64,000 nt of DNA from Kineothrix sp. MSJ-39 (GTDB lineage: Bacteria > Bacillota > Clostridia > Lachnospirales > Lachnospiraceae), in NCBI RefSeq assembly GCF_018917935.1, contig NZ_JAHLPN010000013.1, forward strand, positions 33,963 through 97,962, in the 5' to 3' direction. Shown piece by piece: positions 58,225 to 64,000 of this stretch. The position numbers and the translations under genes were made by a program. The notes below the pieces were generated by a model, which had not been told where the DNA came from, ran no database searches, and was given only the letters and a program-made list of their open reading frames with translations. The first letter of the stretch is position 1. The number at the start of each line of letters is the position of its first letter.

Positions 58225-59451
58225 TTATATATCTACAACATCAAAATCCACAAAGGAAAAATAATCATCCTGCCAGATTACATAACAGTTGTAGCCGCTG
58301 CTGTAATACTTAATCCCCTCGATTCCTGCCTCTCTACAACAGGCAGCCACAAAATTAGGCAAAAGATACTCTTTCTTTATTTTATCACTGTTATCACTTG
58401 CCGCTAATCTGATGTAATCAATAAAATTATTTCGTTTTGACAACCCTGCTTCCGACAGATCGATCATTTTTATGCTTCTTTTCGGTTTGATTTCTGCGAC
58501 TTCAATGGCATGGGTTTTTGAGCTGCAATGCTTCTTTATTTCATTGATTGCACCCTCTTTTGTATCAGCAAAATAATAACAGCTGCTTCCGATTTCATTA
58601 AACCGTCCATGTGAACTTATATAAGGCGGTGCTTTCAGCATGTCCTGCTCCAAATAGAAATGATACGGTTTCTCTTCTCCCTCTATAGGCCGCGCATGAT
58701 AAAATACATCGCAGTCAAAATCAATAAACGTGTTCCAGCTTTGTATAATCTCATAAATATGCTTTCCTACCGGATGATTGACCGCAAAAGTTTTATTATC
58801 AACCAGCTTACTTATGAATAATATCAGCTGTGGAACCGTAATATCAGCAAACAGCTCTATCGAAGATGCAATGACCGTAATGGTTCTGGCTTCTACTTTT
58901 TTCTCCGGTTCCTCTGCATGATAAAACTTCCGGTCCTTTGTGTCATACAAAAGATCCTCTGCTTCTGCAACCCTCTTTGCAGCCTTTTTACTGAGTTTCC
59001 TCACAGTAGTCTTAACACCATAAGGCAGATCATACTTATAATAATCCGGAACAAATTTTAATATGGCAATATTTTGTGCATTCATACTTCTCTGCACAAT
59101 ACTTGTCAGCCCCATCATCTCCTGCCAGCTTTTATTCATCTGTCTGACATATTCATTTACGGCAGCGGATGCGTCTCCTAAAACACCTTCCTGCAGTGCT
59201 TTTACTTCCTTCGTTTTTGCCTGCACCTGCAATGCAGTCGACAATCCGCTTCTATATGCAGGGCAATCGAACATCCCCTGCTTTTGCATATTCAGGATCT
59301 GCGGAACAGCCACAGTACTTAGGGCAGTTTGCGCGACATCAATAGCGCCCGTCTGCCCAAGCTGCTGTACCTGTTCTATTGCCGGTTTTAACGGCTGTAC
59401 TATCTGTTGTATCATCTGCGCCGTTTTTATTAAATCGTATATATCACTCAT
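58225..59451 (-). CDS. RES-domain protein (predicted NAD+-acting toxin-like domain) with a long N-terminal extension
   Basis: The 408-residue protein has a C-terminal RES domain (about 240-408). The core is HARPIEG with Arg254, GRFNEIG with Arg283, YYFADTKEGAINEIKKH with Glu304, and CREAGIEGIKYYSSG with a Ser at 384-385, the R-E-S pattern. RES domains in known toxin-antitoxin pairs degrade NAD+ and are blocked by an Xre partner. Residues 1-230 are unlike any family I know: helical, an Ala/Val-rich start (GAIDVAQTALSTVAV), a KKAAKR basic patch, and a later hydrophobic segment. There is no adjacent Xre gene of standard size; the divergent neighbour begins with an XRE domain. The activity is inferred. 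Confidence 0.72.
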   Translation of the reverse strand: MSDIYDLIKTAQMIQQIVQPLKPAIEQVQQLGQTGAIDVAQTALSTVAVPQILNMQKQGMFDCPAYRSGLSTALQVQAKTKEVKALQEGVLGDASAAVNEYVRQMNKSWQEMMGLTSIVQRSMNAQNIAILKFVPDYYKYDLPYGVKTTVRKLSKKAAKRVAEAEDLLYDTKDRKFYHAEEPEKKVEARTITVIASSIELFADITVPQLILFISKLVDNKTFAVNHPVGKHIYEIIQSWNTFIDFDCDVFYHARPIEGEEKPYHFYLEQDMLKAPPYISSHGRFNEIGSSCYYFADTKEGAINEIKKHCSSKTHAIEVAEIKPKRSIKMIDLSEAGLSKRNNFIDYIRLAASDNSDKIKKEYLLPNFVAACCREAGIEGIKYYSSGYNCYVIWQDDYFSFVDFDVVDI

Positions 59452-59661
59452 TTTTCTCCCTCTTATTTATATAACATCTATGTTCCGCCCTCTGTATTTC
59501 CTATTATACAATATGTAATCTCATTGCGCACTTATTTCAGGCGGGATCCGTAAATGTTTTCTATTGTATGGCTTTTGCTTTTTATTTTGTTACTTAAATT
59601 AACATTTTTACTCCATTTTTTCATTTTTTCTTTTTATTTTATATTTTTTCATCATTATCTA

Positions 59662-59690
59662 TTGCATAATAATATTAACAGTGCTATTCT
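59662..59690 (+). promoter_or_regulatory. Predicted sigma-A promoter of the XRE-dehydrogenase fusion
   Basis: TTGCAT (59662-59667), 17 bases, TATTCT (59685-59690), which places the transcription start right at the 14-bp palindrome. The leader would be about 70 bases with AAAGGGG before the ATG. Confidence 0.5.
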
Positions 59691-59698
59691 ACAGAAGA

Positions 59699-59712
59699 TT
59701 TCAATATTGAAA
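59699..59712 (+). promoter_or_regulatory. Perfect 14-bp palindrome, candidate operator of the XRE-dehydrogenase
   Basis: TTTCAATATTGAAA reads the same on both strands and lies directly after the predicted -10 box. A half-repeat ATTTCAAAAT follows at 59715-59724. The size and position suit a dimeric XRE protein acting as repressor. Confidence 0.5.
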
Positions 59713-59765
59713 CAATTTCAAAATAATGTTATTTATAATAACTAATAGGGAAAGGGGATTTTCAA

Positions 59766-61247
59766 ATGAAAAAATTATCCACAGCAATTCTTGCTGAAAT
59801 TGTTGAAACCAAAAGAAAAGCTGCCAAAATGACGCAGGCACAGCTTGCAGAGAAAACCGGCATTAACAGAGCACAGCTTTCAAGACTGGAACAGGAAGAT
59901 TACTATCCTTCCATTCCCCAGTTGGAAGCACTCGGCGAAACACTTGACTTCGATCTGGACGATGTATTTATCAATGCAACCAGCAAGAAAATCGAGTCTC
60001 CGTCACCGCTCAATATCGCAGTAGCGGGAACAGGTTATGTAGGACTTTCCATTGCCACACTGCTTGCACAGCATAATCATGTCACAGCCGTTGATGTGAT
60101 CCCGGAAAAGGTCGAAATGCTCAACAACCGCAAATCTCCGATTCAGGATGATTATATTGAAAAATATCTGGCTGAAAAAGATCTTGATCTGACTGCCACA
60201 CTGGATGGTGCAGCAGCTTATAAAAATGCCGATTTCGTTGTCATTGCAACCCCAACAAACTACGACAGCAAGATGAATTACTTCGATACTTCTCTTGTTG
60301 AAGATGTGATCAAGCTTGTGCTTTCTGTCAATCAGAATGCCATTATGGTCATCAAATCAACCATTCCCGTCGGCTTCACAAAATCTGTCAGAGAAAAATA
60401 CAACACAAAAAATATTATCTTCAGTCCGGAATTCCTGCGTGAATCCAAGGCATTATATGACAACCTCTATCCAAGCCGTATTATCGTATCGACCGATAAA
60501 GAAGATGAACGACTTGTAGAAAAATCACACCAGTTCGCTGCTCTTCTGCAGGAAGGGGCACTCAAGGAAAATATCGATACTTTATTTATGGGATTTACAG
60601 AAGCGGAGGCAGTGAAACTGTTTGCCAACACTTATCTGGCACTCCGCGTCTCCTACTTCAATGAGCTGGATACTTATGCAGAAATGAAAGGGCTGAATAC
60701 CGAGGATATTATTGACGGTGTCTGTCTGGATCCACGTATCGGAACACACTACAACAATCCAAGCTTTGGATACGGTGGTTACTGTCTGCCCAAGGATACC
60801 AAACAACTCCTTGCCAACTACAATGATGTACCGCAAAATATGATGAGCGCGATCGTGGAAAGCAATAAGACAAGAAAAGATTTCATTGCTGATCGTGTTC
60901 TTGAGATGGCCGGCTATTATGGCTATGACCATTCCAACACATACAGCTCCGATCTTGAAAAAGATGTTACGATCGGGGTATACCGTCTGACCATGAAAAG
61001 TAATTCCGATAATTTCCGTCAATCTTCTATTCAGGGCGTTATGAAACGTATTAAAGCAAAGGGTGCCAAAGTCATTATCTTTGAGCCTACCTTAAAAGAC
61101 GGTGATACATTCTTCGGCAGTGAAATTGTCAATAATCTGGAAAAATTCAAAGCGCAATCCCATGCGATCATTGCCAACCGTTATGACAGCTGTCTTGACG
61201 ATGTAAAAGAGAAAGTTTATACACGCGATCTGTTCAGAAGAGATTAA
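59766..61247 (+). CDS. XRE helix-turn-helix fused to a UDP-glucose/GDP-mannose dehydrogenase
   Basis: The 493-residue product has two parts. Residues about 10-68 are an XRE domain ([53 protein letters not shown]). Residues 82-490 form a complete nucleotide-sugar dehydrogenase: NAD site [12 protein letters not shown], central domain [58 protein letters not shown], catalytic Cys340 in [13 protein letters not shown], and a C-terminal UDP-binding domain. It would oxidise UDP-glucose to UDP-glucuronate with two NAD+. There is no stop or second start between the parts; AAAGGGG precedes the first ATG. The decarboxylase at 5619-6563 could use the product. A DNA-binding, self-regulating enzyme is likely but unproven. 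Confidence 0.9.
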   Translation: MKKLSTAILAEIVETKRKAAKMTQAQLAEKTGINRAQLSRLEQEDYYPSIPQLEALGETLDFDLDDVFINATSKKIESPSPLNIAVAGTGYVGLSIATLLAQHNHVTAVDVIPEKVEMLNNRKSPIQDDYIEKYLAEKDLDLTATLDGAAAYKNADFVVIATPTNYDSKMNYFDTSLVEDVIKLVLSVNQNAIMVIKSTIPVGFTKSVREKYNTKNIIFSPEFLRESKALYDNLYPSRIIVSTDKEDERLVEKSHQFAALLQEGALKENIDTLFMGFTEAEAVKLFANTYLALRVSYFNELDTYAEMKGLNTEDIIDGVCLDPRIGTHYNNPSFGYGGYCLPKDTKQLLANYNDVPQNMMSAIVESNKTRKDFIADRVLEMAGYYGYDHSNTYSSDLEKDVTIGVYRLTMKSNSDNFRQSSIQGVMKRIKAKGAKVIIFEPTLKDGDTFFGSEIVNNLEKFKAQSHAIIANRYDSCLDDVKEKVYTRDLFRRD

Positions 61248-61259
61248 TAATAATTTACC

Positions 61260-61290
61260 GGAGCCGGATATTTCTATCCGGCTCCATTTT
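61260..61290 (+). terminator. Terminator of the fused dehydrogenase gene
   Basis: GGAGCCGGATA (61260-61270) pairs perfectly with TATCCGGCTCC (61275-61285), loop TTTC, followed by ATTTTG. It lies between two convergent genes and could serve both. Confidence 0.85.
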
Positions 61291-61326
61291 GAATCGTTTA
61301 TATCTTATCCTCATCCGGTATTTAGC

Positions 61327-63009
61327 TTAATGACATTTTCCCACCACTTTTAAAATATAAGCATATAAAGTATTTTTGAATTCTTTATATAATAGGATTC
61401 GGGAAACACTTAGTTTCTTACCTTTAGAATACTTTGCAATGCATTCCTCTAAGATTTTTATATCTTCCATGATGGTTTTCTCTTCAAGCAATTTCTGCAT
61501 ATAGATAATATAAAGGCATTTTTGAAGCGTAACATCTTTCCCTGATTTTCTATACTCAGATTCAATTTCATAATAAGTATGAATCAGCTTTACTACCTCT
61601 GAAAAATCTATTTTTTCTTCATCAAAAATTTCATCGTAATATTTATCAAACAAATACCTTTTTTGGTTGGTTGCACGATCCGGATAACCTTTATACGCAT
61701 ATAATATCTGAGCCACTTTTTCCATTCCAATACGATGCTCATATTCTTTATCTGATCTTCCAACATCTCCATTTTTTCTAACATAAAGGATATTGTGTTC
61801 TTCAAGGAATTTCTCCAGCTTAAACTGCAGGTTACTAACAGATTTTAAATCGATAGATGAAATCGCATTTTGACTATTCGTATACTCAGAGATATCATTT
61901 TTTAAGTTAGGATCCATTTCTGTCTGAAATATTCTGACTAAAATCTCAGCACTTCCCAACTGATTTTCATCAAAATCATTCTTGGCGTACTCATATATAC
62001 TTCGTAGCGTTTGTCCCCCGTTTACAATTTGAAAACCGGATATCTCAACAGATGTTTTTCTTTTACCATTAATTGGTCGTGCTGTAATTTTCTGTGCTGT
62101 AATGGTAATGCCGTTATTATACATAAAAAACTTATTCGGTTCATTTTTGATTGTCTTAATTATGTTTTTGTTATATTTGGTTTCGCCGAGATAGCCTCGC
62201 ACATTATCAAACAATAAATCCATCTTAAGTTTCTGATCTTTCAGTTTCTCATATTCAATTGTAGTATCATTCCTAAATTGATCGTTAATGCATGTGATTC
62301 GTATAACATCAGCAAGAGTCAGCTTTACAAGATAAGATTTTGAGGTCGAAAGCGAATCCATTTCATATGTCATAACAGCCTCTTGATCCACAATGAATTT
62401 TGCCGAAATATCCGTTGGGACATTAGAAATGAATTCTACTATATCATCTAATGCTAAAGACACAATATCTAAATCATAGATTTCTTCTAAACTTTTGGCA
62501 CTTGTATCCTCGAGTTTAACTGGTAATGGTTCATTTGAAACGATATATAATTTCATATGCCATATATCATCAGAATCTAAGCATTTTATTATCTGCTTCG
62601 TTTTTTCAAGAGTTATCCCATTTAATCCGGCAGTTGATGATGCTTGTATATAACTTAACAGTTTCATAGAATCCGTTATTGCACCAAAGCTCTGTGATCT
62701 ATCCGGATTAAATTCATTCCTATGTTTAAAATTAAAAAAATTGATTATCTGATTATCATGATCAATATATATTGCATCTATCCCCTGATCATCATTTTGC
62801 AGATGTTTTACCTGCGAACAATACTCATTATCAATAATCATGTCATCTAAAACACTTGTATCCGTAATATTGGTTATACATTCTAACGCCAGAAAATAGA
62901 ATCCAAACCTGGCTCGCATATTATCGTCAACATGTTCATCCAAATTCAAAAACTTCGCATAATTTTTTGATTTTATTTTTACCAATTTAAAATCATTTTT
63001 TGAAGCCAT
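61327..63009 (-). CDS. AIPR-family protein (abortive phage-infection resistance type)
   Basis: The 560-residue soluble protein carries the AIPR domain from about residue 260: DLLFDNVRGYLGETKYNKNI, NKFFMYNNGITITAQKI (298-303 NNGITI), EISGFQIVNGGQTLRSIYE (323-340), and EYTNSQNAISSIDL. Its N-terminal part has QGIDAIYIDHDNQIINFFNFK (about 75-95), which resembles a PD-(D/E)XK nuclease core (Asp78, then a strand with N-x-K at 93-95). AIPR proteins were linked to abortive phage infection in lactococci. The gene is more A+T-rich than the rest of the window. GGAGGAAATCAG precedes the ATG. It has no obvious partner gene; the Rpn-type gene lies 35 bases upstream. Confidence 0.85.
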   Translation of the reverse strand: MASKNDFKLVKIKSKNYAKFLNLDEHVDDNMRARFGFYFLALECITNITDTSVLDDMIIDNEYCSQVKHLQNDDQGIDAIYIDHDNQIINFFNFKHRNEFNPDRSQSFGAITDSMKLLSYIQASSTAGLNGITLEKTKQIIKCLDSDDIWHMKLYIVSNEPLPVKLEDTSAKSLEEIYDLDIVSLALDDIVEFISNVPTDISAKFIVDQEAVMTYEMDSLSTSKSYLVKLTLADVIRITCINDQFRNDTTIEYEKLKDQKLKMDLLFDNVRGYLGETKYNKNIIKTIKNEPNKFFMYNNGITITAQKITARPINGKRKTSVEISGFQIVNGGQTLRSIYEYAKNDFDENQLGSAEILVRIFQTEMDPNLKNDISEYTNSQNAISSIDLKSVSNLQFKLEKFLEEHNILYVRKNGDVGRSDKEYEHRIGMEKVAQILYAYKGYPDRATNQKRYLFDKYYDEIFDEEKIDFSEVVKLIHTYYEIESEYRKSGKDVTLQKCLYIIYMQKLLEEKTIMEDIKILEECIAKYSKGKKLSVSRILLYKEFKNTLYAYILKVVGKCH

Positions 63010-63044
63010 CTGATTTCCTCCATAAGTACTTATATTTCATGTAA

Positions 63045-63797
63045 TTAATCTTGTAATTTCAAAAGTGCCCTCAGTCGTTCCACCTCTGCTGCAAGAGCAT
63101 CTGCTCTTTGGCGTTCTTTCTCTGTATTCCGGCGCTCAGACGCTATCCCCTGTTCTATTCCTTCACTCTTTCCAGCGTTATATTCGGTAAGCAGGCTTCT
63201 TTCGTAATCTTCTCTTGCCTCACATTGCATACGGATCTTTTCATCTTCACTTAATTTTTTCATTGTTACAACCATGTTTTCGAATACCTCCTCTCCGCTT
63301 GCCAACTGCTCCAGTTCTTCCAAAGTCTCTGCTTTGAATATACTTGCCCATTTCAGAAGCTTTTTATTAGTTCCCGGTTCCAGCTTTGCTTTCTCAAGCT
63401 GCGTCAGGTCAAGCACCTTTATACAAAGCTTGTCAGAATATAAATAGCCATCTTCCACATCCAGGATCTGGTACTGCGCCATAAATTTGGGATGCTCCTC
63501 AAACAGTGTAAAATCCAGGATTCCGATATGATACGCCGGGAGCAGCATATCATAACCTTGTCCACTCTTTAGATTGTCATAGGCTCTTGCCCAATATAAA
63601 AGTGAACGATTTGTCCAATGGGTCTGCTTATAGACCTGCAGCTCGATTGGATTTTCGATATGGCAGCTCTCGATTTCTGCCTCGTCAATCTCCATAAGCG
63701 TTGCCAAAAGATTGCGAAGTACCCCTTCATTCTTCTGCAACACTGCATGGAACATATAGTCGTTCCTCATTCCGTAAAATTTTCTTTTCTCTGCCAT
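63045..63797 (-). CDS. Rpn-family/PD-(D/E)XK nuclease-like protein with an internal deletion
   Basis: A 250-residue relative of the Rpn (transposase_31-type) nucleases: MAEKRKFYGMRNDYMFHAVLQKNEGVLRNLLATLM, then QVYKQTHWTNRSLLYWARAYDNLKSGQGYDMLLPAYHIGILDFTLFEEHP, and a C-terminal charged coiled coil (SERRNTEKERQRADALAAEVERLRALL). The family normally has about 30-35 residues between the NPIEL and QVYKQ segments that carry the catalytic D and E-x-Q strand. Here ENPIEL runs straight into QVYKQ, so the active site looks lost or cut down. The reading frame is kept. The ATG at 63797 follows GGAGG. Confidence 0.8.
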   Translation of the reverse strand: MAEKRKFYGMRNDYMFHAVLQKNEGVLRNLLATLMEIDEAEIESCHIENPIELQVYKQTHWTNRSLLYWARAYDNLKSGQGYDMLLPAYHIGILDFTLFEEHPKFMAQYQILDVEDGYLYSDKLCIKVLDLTQLEKAKLEPGTNKKLLKWASIFKAETLEELEQLASGEEVFENMVVTMKKLSEDEKIRMQCEAREDYERSLLTEYNAGKSEGIEQGIASERRNTEKERQRADALAAEVERLRALLKLQD

Positions 63798-63893
63798 TTG
63801 GTAGACCTCCTTCGTTTGCCGCAGGAGTACTGCCATCCTCTGGATCGCATTGCATAAAATCTACAAATAAATGGCTCTAATTGAATATTCCTG

Positions 63894-63971
63894 TGCGGTG
63901 AAACCGCATGTCCGGAGTGACGGAAACCGTCAGTCCGGCACACGGAAACCGCTAGGTGCGAGTTTACTCGC
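63894..63971. other. Three adjacent hairpins at the right edge (possible structured RNA)
   Basis: TGCGG-TGAAA-CCGCA (63894-63908), CCGGAGTGACGG-AAA-CCGTCAGTCCGG (63912-63938, one G-G mismatch) and GCGAGT-TT-ACTCGC (63958-63971) follow each other. The region is G+C-rich against an A+T-rich flank and has no ORF. It resembles a structured RNA, perhaps part of a group II intron or other element cut by the window edge, but no defining motif is seen. The rest of 63798-64000 shows nothing else. Confidence 0.4.
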
Positions 63972-64000
63972 GTAATGTTTTATCTAAACCATAGACCTCT

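Larger units (their letters stand above)
59452..59765. other. 314-base divergent gap between the RES gene and the fused dehydrogenase gene
   Basis: It is markedly A+T-rich (long T- and A-runs around 59560-59660). It holds the plus-strand promoter at 59662-59690, the palindrome at 59699-59712, and a second -10-like TATAAT at 59734-59739. I saw no convincing minus-strand promoter for the RES gene and no ORF. Confidence 0.6.

Noticed and set aside
63894..63971. Group II intron domain V at the right edge
   Set aside because: One stem with a GAAA-like loop resembles it, but the catalytic AGC triad, the bulge and the matching outer helix are not seen.

Overview
The window looks like chromosomal DNA from a spore-forming, low-to-moderate G+C Firmicute of the class Clostridia, most likely the family Lachnospiraceae. 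The evidence is a complete spoIIIA operon, spoIVB, clostridial operon orders such as ylxM-ffh-rpsP-khpA-rimM-trmD and nusB-xseA-xseB-ispA-dxs-tlyA-nadK-argR-recN, Shine-Dalgarno sites of the GGAGG type, and secreted proteins with Pro/Thr linkers and BspA-type leucine-rich repeats. Almost every gene lies on the minus strand. The genus cannot be decided from the sequence.

Layout, left to right. From 1 to 5.4 kb there is a receptor-like Ser/Thr kinase with leucine-rich repeats, running off the left edge, and a 1239-residue secreted surface protein transcribed just ahead of it. From 5.6 to 13.9 kb a compact minus-strand run makes sugar-nucleotide precursors: UDP-glucuronate decarboxylase, glmS, a DHH phosphoesterase, manA, a PurF-like protein whose catalytic N-terminal Cys is replaced by Gly, and an NhaC antiporter. 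From 14.0 to 15.8 kb are two tandem secreted paralogues. From 15.9 to 25.3 kb is an exopolysaccharide locus: a CpsB-type phosphatase, an LCP protein, a chain-length regulator, a tyrosine kinase, a small secreted repeat protein, a CapD-type dehydratase, a HAD phosphatase, a VanZ-like protein and a priming sugar transferase. Its promoter is excellent and is preceded by helically phased TGAC motifs.

From 25.6 to 40.3 kb is housekeeping: spoIVB, recN, argR, nadK, tlyA, dxs, ispA, xseB, xseA, nusB, an Asp23 protein, a transglutaminase-like protein, prfC and deoB. From 40.5 to 45.5 kb is spoIIIAA to spoIIIAH. From 45.8 to 47.3 kb are two coiled-coil proteins that share a repeat of about 44 residues. 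Then come pnp, rpsO, an ABC exporter whose permease is fused to a CPBP protease, trmD, an XRE regulator with a DUF3169 membrane protein (inserted between trmD and rimM), rimM, khpA, rpsP, ffh and ylxM.

The right end (58.2 to 64 kb) is accessory in character and richer in A+T. It holds a RES-domain protein, a divergent plus-strand UDP-glucose dehydrogenase with an XRE DNA-binding domain fused to its N terminus, an AIPR-family protein, and an Rpn-type nuclease with an internal deletion. The fused dehydrogenase gene carries a perfect 14-bp palindrome in its leader, so it may be a metabolic enzyme that also regulates its own transcription. Its expected product, UDP-glucuronate, is the substrate of the decarboxylase at the left of the window.

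Intergenic regions carry dispersed palindromic elements, including a two-hairpin element seen at 28.8, 45.6 and 53.7 kb, with a single-hairpin relic at 36.2 kb. No tRNA, rRNA, CRISPR array or complete insertion sequence was seen.
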